The position numbers and the translations under genes are program-made. Of a DNA stretch of 64,000 nt, positions 12,701-23,516 are shown piece after piece. The notes under the pieces were generated by a model. The model did not search any database. It saw only the letters and a list, made by a program, of their open reading frames with translations, and had not been told where the DNA came from. The stretch lies in contig NW_017264197.1 in assembly GCF_001619985.1 (NCBI RefSeq), positions 682,001 to 746,000 on the forward strand, given 5' to 3'. The number at the start of each line of letters is the position of its first letter. Positions within the stretch are counted from its first letter, which is position 1. The stretch is from Xylona heveae TC161 (lineage: Eukaryota > Ascomycota > Xylonomycetes > Xylonales > Xylonaceae).

Positions 12701-13306
12701 TTCTGTTTCAAAATTATGTATTGGCATCAAAACATTTGGCTTACGAAAGCAGACCGGGACGATGTTACCAAGGAAGAGGACTTTAGCCTCGGTGACGACT
12801 ACGACGAGGATCCTGAAGAGGATTGGGAAGAAGGCGCCGACTGGGCCGTCGAGGGCGAGGAGGTTGAGGATGTTGCTGATGACAGCGCTGCTTATCTTGA
12901 GTTCTTGAACGAAGAGGTAAGGGGGAAATCCTCCAAATTGTGGAATCAAAGGTGGCGTTTGCTAATCTCTGACGCGAATCACAGGCTCAGAAATTCGGCT
13001 CTCTCGGCGATGACGACGATGACGAGCTCGAGGAGGAAGGCCTCCTCGAAACGCCTTTGGACAAGATCGAGCCCTATGGACTCTTCAAGACTGTCTTGCT
13101 GAGTGAGTATTCCATCAATTCTAATGGTTGCCTCAACGATGCTAATCAGAAATGCTTTTGCAGGCCTTCAGCAAGAGCAGCCCCAACTATACGAAAGCAT
13201 CACCAAGAACCTCAATGTCGAAGAACAGAATGTTCTTCAGGGCGTTGTGCACCAAGCAGACGTTATTGCGACCAACCTTGCCTCTATCAATGGCGGAGTC
13301 CAATAA
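9729..13306 (+). CDS. importin-beta family karyopherin, importin-7/8 type (Nmd5/Sxm1)
   Basis: This is a nuclear import receptor of the importin-7/8 branch, represented in yeast by Nmd5 (Kap119) and Sxm1 (Kap108). It binds RanGTP at the N-terminus and carries cargo through the pore. Eight exons (9729-9818, 9891-9969, 10042-10502, 10562-10746, 10806-12679, 12753-12916, 12985-13102, 13164-13306) give 1037 residues. The importin-beta N-terminal HEAT repeats include VVYLKNRVTRGW and IPVLQKILSYDFPQKWPDFL. Later features are RLFVRYGNPSG, LNYYEEISSPDVAATNFL and IVNRYESAP, as in importin 7/8. Near residues 900-975 are two strongly acidic stretches (DDYDEDPEEDWEEGADW and DDDDDELEEEGLLETPLD), typical of this subfamily. 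The start is the ATG at 9729, since the upstream frame begins with TTG. The first intron has a weak donor, GTTCGA. Choosing between NMD5 and SXM1 would need a tree. Confidence 0.9.
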
Positions 13307-14388
13307 GTTGTCGTGTGCATTCGATCTCCCTCATATGACCTCCATATACCTTTGAAATTTTTTTTCCACTCTACCGTCCAATCTTGAGGAATAAGCAAGC
13401 TTGGATTATCCTCTGATTTTCTCGCGCGGGTTCTTGGAACACCCTTTTGCTCGGGGGCACTTAGTCAAATTAGCGCATGAGTCTGTCGGCATAGCATTTG
13501 CTTCGTCGTTGGGATGCGTATTTTGATTTCTTCTTTGTCGATATCGTTTCTCAGCACCGCCTTGACACCACTTTTCCCCCTGTTGTTCCTCCCCCCCCCC
13601 CCCCCCTTTTTTTTTTTGAAAGTCCTCTTTCTTTTCTTTCTTCAGATGAAATCTTGCATTTGACTTACACGGCGTTATGATGATGACACTCACAACGTAT
13701 GGAGGGCACCCCTGGACAAAAAGGGTCCGAGGGGATCATAGGATTCGTGCGGCCCTCTCCCTAGTTAGAATTCAGCTTTGTAGAATGAATGGTGTCGAGT
13801 AACGGTCTGCTTTTATCAGATCTTGAAGTTTAAAAAAGTTTTTTTTTTCCCTTTCGGTTGTCATAGACCACAAGAATTGAATAATTCATTGAATCGAAGA
13901 ATCCTCTAAGCTAAACACTTTTGACACATTACATATATTATATGTTGTGCCCGGGAGTCCTCTTGAGACTCAAATGGACGGATCGACCTTTGCCGAATGC
14001 GTAGGATCCCCCCAGATTCAGTTTTGCCCCGAGCGAGGCGGCCCCTCCAACTGCCACCCAGAACAGCTGCACCACCCACGCAGATCATCACCTCCAGTAA
14101 CCCGTCCCATTGCATCGGACCTCACCTCACGCCTTACCTTTTACTGTACCCAGCTCTGTTCCTGCAACATCCCTGGCTTTCTTCGAGGGCTATCCATCCT
14201 CTCAATTACAACCCAATTCCAACTTCCATCCTCCGATTTTTCCAAATCCAGCACCAACTCCCAGCTGGCACACCCTTTTGTCTTCTTCTGCCCTTTCTGC
14301 CAATTTATAACCTCCGTATATTTCTCTCCGTTGCCTGGAAGAAGCCCCAGCCCCGACACGCGAAGAAAAACAAAATAATACAATAAAA
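13307..14388. other. intergenic importin-COX16
   Basis: This 1.08 kb spacer on the same strand contains a long poly-C run running directly into poly-T near 13590-13617, and further T tracts near 13840. The 400 bp before COX16 is C/T-rich on the plus strand, as many filamentous-fungal leaders are. No gene was recognised. Confidence 0.5.
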
Positions 14389-14873
14389 ATGCCGACATTC
14401 AGCCGCAAAAAGTTCCGCCCGTCTTCCTACGAAAGCACCATCGCCGCACGATACCGCGCCGCTCTGGCGCGGCATCCGTTCCTGCTCTTCGGCCTGCCCT
14501 TTGTCGCGACCATGGTGGCCGGTTCGTTCTTCCTCACGCCCGCCACAGCATTGCGGTACGAGAAACACGACCGGCGCGTGCAGCAGGTCGGCAAGGAAGA
14601 GGCATTGGGCATTGGCAAGGAACGGAGAAAGGTTGATGTCCATGAGGAATATTATGTGCGTCCCCCGTCCTGTTCTATTCTATTCAATTGTGTCTCCATC
14701 CTCTCCTTTCCCCTTCGCTATTCCAACTCCTTTTTCAATCTTTGTTACAGTTGTGGTGAGACATACACGCTGACATACGTCATCGCAAACAGCGCCTCGC
14801 AGCTCGAGACTTGGATGATTGGGAGCAGAAGCGCGTGAAGCGCTTACCGGGCGAACATGATGGTGTTTTATAA
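14389..14873 (+). CDS. COX16: cytochrome c oxidase assembly protein Cox16
   Basis: This is a small mitochondrial inner-membrane protein needed for assembly of cytochrome c oxidase (complex IV), around Cox1/Cox2 maturation. Two exons (14389-14655, 14793-14873) give 115 residues. The sequence has a basic N-terminus (RKKFRPSSYES), one membrane span (about 30-50, FLLFGLPFVATMVAGSFFL), the family motif TPATALRYEKHDR and the conserved end RDLDDWEQKRVKRLPGE. The 137 bp intron starts GTGCGT. The last exon restores the motif exactly, which supports the splice. It is convergent with the VNX1-like gene. Confidence 0.93.
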
Positions 14874-16239
14874 GCAAAACACCCCGGTGGGCTTGACTTT
14901 GACTGCCCTTTGATTTCGACGATTCCCGTTTCCGCTTTGTCCGATCGCGCATGATCGTCTCGATTGTGCCGGCTTCTTTACATTCTTACGATAAACCCGG
15001 CGTTGTCCGCGACTGTATATCTTTACCTCCCTGCCTCTCCGAGCTTCAGTCTACGATAACGAGATTCAGCAATGGCTGTGGACGATCCGCGCGAAGAGGG
15101 CAAGAACCAGCGTTATATCCTTGTTATTCGTTCCTATTTCTTGACGGGGCCAGAGTCAAAGTATCAAATATAACAGGGCCTACGGTTAGAGAGGCAATAC
15201 CTCGTTCCTATCAAACCCTTTCCACGGATCTACACGACAAGACCGCCGCTTTTTGAAATTTTCTTAAAACGCTCGAGGGCCGGGAGGAAGCAGGCTAGCT
15301 TTGGCTGTCTCATTGACTGCCTGGCAACTTGCAGTGCACATCTGGACAATCACGTACATTCCGCAACATGTATTATATACTCTGCACATATCTGTTCTCT
15401 TTATTATTTGGCATGGCATATCTCTGGGCGTTTTTGGGAAACCTTGTTTAATAAATACTTTCTACTTCTGCGGGAAATTGGGAGAGAAGAGTTACATAAT
15501 ACAAGTTCATATTCAGGCTTTTCATCAAGAAGCAATAAGCGACAAGCAACAAGCAACAAAACAAGCAACTTCAATCTCTCTTCATCAGGTAATATGATAC
15601 TATAATCCTTTGTGTATGATCCATGTGGCACAGAACCTTTTTTTTTTTTCTGGTTATGCTGAGACGTGTACAAACGGCATCGAATTAAAATAAGGTACGT
15701 TCCCGATCTTGTGAAATAAAACTATACACAAAGGTACGGCGTAATAGAACTTCGAAAAGGGGGGGGAGGGGGCAAGGCAATGAAAAGGAAGCGCGGGCCG
15801 ATACTGGGTTTACTGCGGCGAAGAGCGCAATGGCGACTAACTACTAGCATTCAGAAAAGGAGGAAAGAGGAATCAATAATAGAGACAGGTATCGGGTGAA
15901 ACGAAAAAAAAAAAAAAAAAAATTACTAAAACTCCTAGCGTTCAATGCTGGTGGGATAGAAAGAAGAGGAACACTCGCTGGCGATGCAACTCTCATCATT
16001 GAGAAATGGAAAATGTAAAAGGGAAAAAAGGGAAAGCTGCAAATCAGCAAAAGGGATGCAATTCCGTGGAAACCAAATGGAGACAGTAATGTCCGCTCAA
16101 CAACAACACCAATTTATAAAAGAAAAAAAGAAAAAAGAAGAAGAAGAAAAAAGGACGAGAAAACAAATCAGAAAAGCATATCAACACAAAGAAAAGAAAG
16201 TATAAACAAGTCCGCGATAGACAAGCATCTGCTTTCATC
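14874..16239. other. intergenic, convergent 3' regions COX16 / VNX1-like
   Basis: This 1.37 kb stretch becomes A-rich toward the right, with A tracts near 15904-15921 and AAG/GAA-rich low complexity at 16120-16200. That region is the pyrimidine-rich 3' side of the minus-strand gene. No open frame with family motifs was found. Confidence 0.5.
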
Positions 16240-19200
16240 TCAATAAGCCAGTCCGCTTCTTCCTCTGCCAATAGTCTTAAAAGTCTCCGTTTCCAGCGTG
16301 GACATGGGAAAGGGGGAGGTACCCAGGGCAAGGGTATCGAATCGGTTGACGCCCATGATATCCATGTCGGTCATGCCGGAGAAGTAAAAGCCGATGGTGA
16401 CGACGAGGTAGCTTAGGATGAGGATGCTGCCCTTGAAGTAATTACTTTTGCCTTCGCCGTACATGTAGCTGAGGAGGAACACGCAGAGGATAACGGTGAC
16501 CATGTCCCATTGAGGGAAGATGAGGCTATTTTTTGCGGAATAGATATTAGCAGGACGCATCTTGACGGGAAATGTAATAAGTAAACGTACCTAAATGTAT
16601 GACTGACAACATCGTGTGGAGAAAGGAACTGTTCATGTACGGCGCTGAAAAGGACAAGAGCTGGAATTTGCAACAGACAGACTTGTAAGGCATAAGCTGA
16701 TCCGATTTCCATAGAAAGAGCAATATTTCCATTCATGGCGAACGAGATGGCGTTCTAACAAGGGTAAGACAGAATGTTAGTATAATTGAGTGGTATAACA
16801 GAATGTGTGTTGCACCTCGGGTATCGTATAGGCTAAGTGCTACTTACTAGAAATTCAGTCGTATTAGGAACCAGTGCAAACAAGGTGATGCCCAGAAACT
16901 TTTCGTCAATCTCGACGCTCTCAAGCACAACATCGACAGTGTCAACGAGAATCTCGGCAATAATGGCATAAAGGACAGTTGCGCCAAGTAAAATCACCGA
17001 ACTCTTCGTTCGGCTCCAATTGGGGGCGTCGTGACCACCAGTCACTGCGGTACCTTCTACGACGGCGGCTTCAGGGTGCTCCTCTTGAAAGGTGCCGGCT
17101 CGAGATGGTGTCGGTCTTTCATGCTTCGATGGGGTAGAATGGGCTATGCCGGAAACTCTTCGGGGGTTTCGCACAACATCACGGGCAGCGACAGTAGCAG
17201 CTGTGGCTGCCATTTCCGCCACTTGTCGCACAAAGTTTTGGTTCTCCTCATCCGAGAGGCCTCGGAATCGAACGGTTGCTGCCCCATGGCTTGGCGGAGC
17301 ATCACCCATCTGGGTGTCATCTTCGCTCATTTTCGGTGGTGGCATATGCAATGAATCGGCCGCCGACATGGAAGCCGAGCTCATGACCGACTCTTCCATT
17401 GGCTGATTTAGAGGCGACAGGCCTGCCTGCTTCAAAGATTGGCCCAAGATTCGCTTGTACAGTTGCGAGTCTTTGATTGCCGACCGAGGAGTGGAGCCTA
17501 TGTAACTCTGACCGGGCTGGAGTTTCGGCGTGCCATTAACGGCTGCAGCACGGTAGTCGTGTTGTGAGTCGCCTTGCTCTTGTGATCCGGACTGCTCGAG
17601 CTTCTTCTCGTCCGCATCAGTACTCCAGATAACGGCGGCATGGGTCCTCAAAGTGAAAAGAAGCCCAATCACGTAGGACAAGAACAAGCAAACAGCGGAA
17701 AACCAGCAATAGGGACGAACAGCTTCAACGAAAAACCGGTCTTTCTTTGCGGGGACTTGAGAAAAGAAGCACCTTCGGCAGTCTTTGATTTGAGTGCTCG
17801 GGTCGCTGTCGACGCATGAACGGCAATTTAGCTGGTGCTACTGGGGTGTTAGTAATGGGCTTGAAGAAGAATTAGAATTGTGGAAAGAAAGAATCGACTC
17901 ACTGTTCCGTAAATTTGATAGAACAACGTAGGGCCAAATGCTGCAATGACAGCAAATAAAAGCATAGTTGAAGTAACTCCAGCTGATCTTACGTTGAATC
18001 GCTGCGTTTTCCTTTTGATGGCGCCAAAGCACATGGATAAGCCTGGTAAAAACAAGATACCAGCAAAAATGCTTCCGATAATGCTTCCTTCGACAAGCTG
18101 TGCTTTACCCTGCCTCAGGGCTACACAGTACAGGAAGACCTCGACGATCGTCGAGAAGAAGGCGTTGATGGCAGCTCCGACTCCCATGGATGATTGTGCC
18201 GAAATCGACGCAACGGCTTGTCCAATGAAATAAGCCAGGGGGATAATAGAGAGCAATGCAAGGATGAACACAAAGGCCGAATGTGTCAAGAATATATCTA
18301 ATCCGAGAGCAACATCGAAGACCCAGTAATCAAAAATGACAAACAGAACCACTGCGATGAGATTGATGAAGAAAATATTAGTCCCGTCCACGGTATACTT
18401 CCAGTATTTGAGGCCTGCTGCACGGTAGGTGCACAACAACACGGAGGACGCATCACCAGGAGTCCGTGAATACGTGTGATCGGAATGGAAAGACAGGGCA
18501 AGTGGATGCCGTCTCAAATGGCGGAAGAGCAGCAGCGTCACTCTTCCCATTGGTATCCAGAATACCAGAAGCCAGCATGCCGCAGATACGAGCAGTAAAA
18601 GTGGAGTGATCAGGCCGTAGAAGAAAATAAAGAAAATGATACGACCAATGTTCCATTGGCCACGTCCAAACAGTCGTCGCTTGCCTTTACTCCCTTGACG
18701 TTCATTGAGACGAGCAGTACGAGATCGTCCCAGTAGACTGTCCGTCTCGCTCGAGGATTCGATACTATTTCTTCTGCGTCCGACGAGAGAACGACTTGCA
18801 GAGGGTCCAAAGAATAATCTTCCATGCTCTAAATCACCGCTTTGCCATTGCTCATATTCGCTGATGCTCCTCCCTTCGCCCTCGTCTTCATCGGCGTAAG
18901 CTTCGTCTTGGTGCAGCTTCACAAATTTGCCAAAGGGCCAAAAGAGGTAGCCAGCTAGGCCCCAGAGCACTCGCCCATACTCGAAACCGCTGTGTGAAAA
19001 TCCAAATACAAAGCACACAGCTGCACCGAACGCGCTTACTATGGCCAGCCACCAGCCAAAGGCGAGCGTCCAGAAGATGTTAAAGAGCCATATCCAATGG
19101 CCAGCACGGCCACCAGGGGATGAATGAATATCACCCTCGGCCGTCTTTTGCACAGACCGGTTTTTCTTATAGAGTGCAGGTTTCCAGATTCGAATACCAA

Positions 19201-20070
19201 AGGGATGTGTTTCGTTGATGGCCTCTTGGCGGTCCTTGAGAGTGAAGCTTTCCGCGTCGCTGAGGTCGGCTTCTTCCTCTTCTTCTCCAGTATCCGGAGA
19301 ATGAATTTCTTCGTCCTCTTCCGAGGAAGGCGCATGGTCCTCCGCATCCGTTGGTGCGCCAGCTGCAACCTCCTGCGTGGCATCCCCATCGTCTTCCGCG
19401 CGGGGAGCATCAGTTACCTTTGCGAGATTGGACACAAGAGCTGTTGACCTGCGACACAAGCTGGAAGGTTGTTTTCGCAAAGAGCCGTGACCAGAGACGG
19501 TCTTTGCTCGGTGCGCCAAATCCTCATCTACCTCACTGCTCAGATCATCGGCCGAAAACTCTTGGCCCTTGTGCGGCGTTTGCGAACTCGAAGCCATCCG
19601 TCGTAGTGGATAAGGCTTCCTGTGTTTCCCTGTACCGTGGGACTCGATCGCGTGGAGCTGATGCCGGAGGGACGAGTTGCTGTCAATAGTTCGCGCGCTC
19701 GGTCTTCTCGGGTCTTGCGTTTGGCTTCCATCAGACATGTAGGGGCTTCCAATCTGCTCCGAAGTCGGGTTTGGGGTTGATGCGAAAGAGCCTACATAAA
19801 GAGTGCGCGCGTGGTTAGCTCCTTCCATCCTTGTACATATCTATAAACTACATGATATCATGGCTTCCGGAGTTCCATACCGTAGGTACCACTGGCTCGA
19901 GGACGACGTACAGTGCCCGAGGACGAAGAAGCGCTGTCACCAGGGAGCTCGCTGGAGACTACTCTTGACAATGCCGGAAGACGGGGAACAGGATCCCGCA
20001 CGTCCGTGGGCGAAAGATTGGACGAGCCCAAGGGTTGCGACTTGGGGTTTAGATGTTCATGGTCCGCCAT
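16240..20070 (-). CDS. VNX1-like vacuolar cation/H+ exchanger (CaCA superfamily)
   Basis: This is a large multi-span antiporter of the CAX branch, most similar in architecture to yeast Vnx1, a low-affinity vacuolar Na+/K+ per H+ exchanger. Five exons (20070-19881, 19791-17903, 17837-16848, 16754-16591, 16525-16240) give 1172 residues. The N-terminal 250 residues are disordered and acidic. Membrane segments follow, with a cytosolic loop between them. The first exchanger repeat is marked by GVGAAINAFFSTIVEVFLY. The second is marked by FALVPNTTEF, spliced to NAISFAMNGNIALSMEIGSAYALQVCLLQIP-type sequence, the paired alpha repeats of Na_Ca_ex domains. A short Cys-rich stretch, LNCRSCV, follows the second intron. 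The start at 20070 is preferred because the frame beginning at 19828 lies inside an intron with a clean TATGTAG acceptor. Ion selectivity cannot be read from sequence. Confidence 0.88.
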
Positions 20071-21109
20071 GGAGGAGGGCTCAAGGTGTTCATATGAGAC
20101 CTTGAAGCCTATGTAACTGCCCTTGTAGGTGCGGGAGATGACCGAGACAATCGACCAGGATTATCAGACGGCCTATCTTTGGCGGAAGATGTATATTGAT
20201 TCCAGTTCGTCAGTCCTTGCACTTAGGCAGTCACTCCGCCAATCTACTACGCCAAGGATGTAGTCAGCCTGCAGCCCATCCACACAATAAGATAATGTGA
20301 GAATACAAGCACGCGATTCCCGCCGGTTCTCCAAGCTTCAGGGTTAGGAAGTCATGCCGTCCAGGGAGAACGTGTGGGTAAGCTCAGTAAGTGCACGTGC
20401 AGCGCAAGGTTCAACTTGCGGCAAAAGCAACAATAACAAGAATAATAATATAACTCTAGCAGGAGCGCTTTTTTTAAATTTTCACCTTTTTCTCTGTGTC
20501 CTTGTCTCCTACCATTTTTCCTTGCTGGTGTGGGGCACGAGCAGTTCAGTCTTGCTGTTGGCGTCGTGCTCTTTCATTCATTCGCGCATTCCCTCTGGGA
20601 GCTGGGGGAGTCTGGAGCGGCTCTCAGCCAATCAAATGACCAGGTGATATGTTTACCAGGCAAACAGGTTCCGACCCAAAAGACATTCAATCTAGAAGTA
20701 CATTGGTTTCTACTCTATGTTTTTAGCTATTTATACCCTTTTATATAAGATTTATATATATAATAGTATACAGATAGCTTTTTCATGTTATACGACCGGA
20801 AAAAAGGATCTATCTCGATCAAAATGCGATTTGATAGCTAATTTGAGCGGAAAAGGCGGTATCGCGACATCAGACTAGTGACAATCTTCAGGGAAGCCAA
20901 GACTGAGGCGGCGACATTGGACATGTACCATGACGATGGCTTATGTCAGCATATAAGTCATGTGATCATCGGCGAACGAGATCAATTACGGCAGTCCATA
21001 GACGTCAAGCGCGAATTGACCGTGGAAGCTCAATACAGTACAACCTCATCAGCAGCACCAGCAGCATCGTCATCGGTCTTCATCATCCTCCCATCACCCT
21101 GTCCACGCC
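20071..21109. other. divergent promoter region VNX1-like / RPT6
   Basis: This 1.04 kb stretch between divergent starts has an AT-rich island around 20720-20790 (TTTATATAAGATTTATATATATAA type). The remainder is unstructured. No conserved gene was seen. Confidence 0.5.
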
Positions 21110-22534
21110 ATGGCTCTGGACAGCTTTTTCCGAAATAAGATTGAGAGCATCAAGCTCGAGATCATCGAGGGTCAGGCAGTGCTAAGGCGTTTGGAAGCCC
21201 AGCGAAATGATTACAATTCTAGAGGTCCGTCTGCTTCGCCGGTTCTTCCCCGGAGATGATTGCCACGCAGTCTTTTGCTATAATGATAGTATATCGTTTT
21301 TGCTTACTGACATTACCGTACAGTGCGATTATTGAGAGAGGAGCTTGGTTTATTACAACAGCCAGGTTCCTATGTCGGCGAGGTGGTCAAGGTCATGGGC
21401 ACCAAGAAGGTGCTCGTGAAAGTCCATCCCGAAGGCAAATATGGTGAGCCTGTCAAACCATCTCACGAAACCCATTTTCATTGCATGTTTTACTGACATA
21501 AAGGTCTACCTACACAGTCGTTGACATCTCCGACAATGTTGACATTTCCAAACTCACCGTCGGTAAACGCGTGACGCTGCTCTCAGATTCTTACAAGCTC
21601 GAGAAAATGCTTCCCAGTTCCGTCGACCCCCTTGTCTCTCTCATGATGGTTGAAAAGGTGCCGGACAGTACGTACGACATGATTGGTGGACTGGACCAGC
21701 AAATCAAGGAAATCAAGGAGGTTATCGAGCTTGGTCTCAAGCATCCCGAACTTTTTGAATCCCTGGGTATCGCTCAGCCAAAGGGTGTTCTCCTCTACGG
21801 CCCACCCGGTACGGGTAAGACACTATTGGCGCGAGCCGTGGCGCATCATACGGACTGCAAATTCATTCGAGTGTCTGGTTCGGAGTTGGTGCAAAAATAC
21901 ATTGGTGAAGGAAGCCGGATGGTCCGAGAGCTCTTCGTGATGGCGCGAGAGCACGCCCCAAGTATCATCTTCATGGACGAGATTGACAGCATCGGATCAA
22001 GTCGTGTCGAGGGTAGCAGCGGTGGAGACTCTGAAGTCCAGCGAACCATGCTTGAGCTTCTTAACCAACTGGACGGCTTCGAACCGACCAAGAACATCAA
22101 GGTCGTCATGGCCACCAATCGACTGGACATTTTGGACCCGGCATTACTCCGCCCTGGCCGAATTGACCGCAAGATTGAATTCCCCCCACCAACGTAAGTA
22201 TACTCTATTCCTCCGAGTCCTCTCTTGCTCTTATTCCCCTGGCTGGCCAAACGCTGACAATGTGTTCTCGTACAGTGTCGAGGCGCGTGCCGACATTCTC
22301 CGCATCCACAGCCGCAGCATGAACCTGACGAGAGGCATCAACCTGACCAAGATTGCCGAGAAGATGAACGGATGCAGTGGCGCCGAACTAAAGGGCGTCT
22401 GCACCGAAGCCGGCATGTTTGCGCTTCGAGAACGCAGAGTGCACGTCACTCAAGAGGACTTTGACCTTGCCACTGCCAAGGTCCTGAATAAGCACGACGA
22501 CAAGGAAATGAGTCTGACCAAGCTGTGGAAGTAA
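21110..22534 (+). CDS. RPT6: 26S proteasome regulatory ATPase subunit Rpt6
   Basis: This is one of six AAA+ ATPases in the base ring of the 19S regulatory particle, which unfolds substrates and opens the 20S gate. Four exons (21110-21224, 21324-21443, 21518-22193, 22276-22534) give 389 residues, the standard Rpt6 length. An N-terminal coiled coil (about 10-55) is followed by the OB fold ([22 protein letters not shown]). The AAA module has Walker A GPPGTGKT near 173, Walker B IIFMDEID near 228, the sensor region [17 protein letters not shown], and the C-terminal helical domain with [20 protein letters not shown]. The ending is SLTKLWK, matching the C-terminal tail that docks into the 20S alpha ring. 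It is divergent from the exchanger gene. Confidence 0.97.
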
Positions 22535-23516
22535 TTTTATTTTCTTTATATCTCATAAATAGCATTTCTCATATTTTCTTTTTTCACATCTTTTCATCTC
22601 GTGTGTCATCTCGTGTCTGGAAATCCCCTCTTAAATATGAGTAGGGTTAATTTCCCCCTTTAATACGCCGCATGTGATGCCATCAAGTAGCATCCAACGA
22701 CATCCCTCCCCGCGTCCCAAGGACCTCTTTCTCTCCTCCAGTGCCTCTTTGTAGCAATATGTCTATACGACATGTCTTGACTTGCGTGCCACGTTTCTTT
22801 GGGAATAATAATAATAACCTTAACCCTAACCTTACCCTCATCATCGTTGGTGAGTAAATACAGTTTATGCATGCAATGGTATCTGTTATCTGTTATTTGA
22901 TGCTTGTTGCCTGATGCTTGGTGCCTGTTGTCTGTTGTTGTTGTTCGTTACCTGAATTGTGGAATCACATGTGACAGTATCCATCTATGGTATCGTCATA
23001 CTATCATATGTGACATTGCTTTCAACCTGGCTTATACATTCTGCAGCAGGTCCAGCGAGCGACGCAACGACAACGTAACAAGGTGACCACAGTATCACAG
23101 TATCACAGTGAAGTAACAAAGTAACAAAATAACAAAGTGAAGAAGTAAAGAAGTAACCACATCATTACAGAATAGAGAAACGGATCTAATCGTTAGGTGG
23201 AACAAGGTTCTCGAGACATGCAAACAGGACATGCAGGACATGCAGGACATGCATAAGGAGAAGGGAGACGAGACATTACATGCTGGTCCACAGCGGCAAG
23301 AGCAGAATGGACGTGAAGAGAAGAGACATAGATCACAAAAGCGAAATATAAATAATTTCTGGTAATATATCTTGAATTGGTCTCTCAAGTGGCTGAACTT
23401 GCTCATGTACTAATAATGCAAGAAATAGTAGAAACACAAAATGGTTAAAAGAAGAATTGAAAAAGGAAAAGGAAAAGAATGGAGAAAAGAGAGAGAAGAA
23501 AAAAGAAAGTAAAAAG
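22535..23516. other. intergenic, convergent 3' regions RPT6 / PTP
   Basis: This 982 bp stretch is low complexity. Near 22808-22836 an ATA run is followed by a short telomere-like CCTTAACCCTAACCTTACCC. Degenerate tandem strings occur near 23093-23150 (GTATCACA and AAGTAACA units) and near 23225-23253 (GGACATGCA units). Nothing coding was recognised. Confidence 0.5.
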
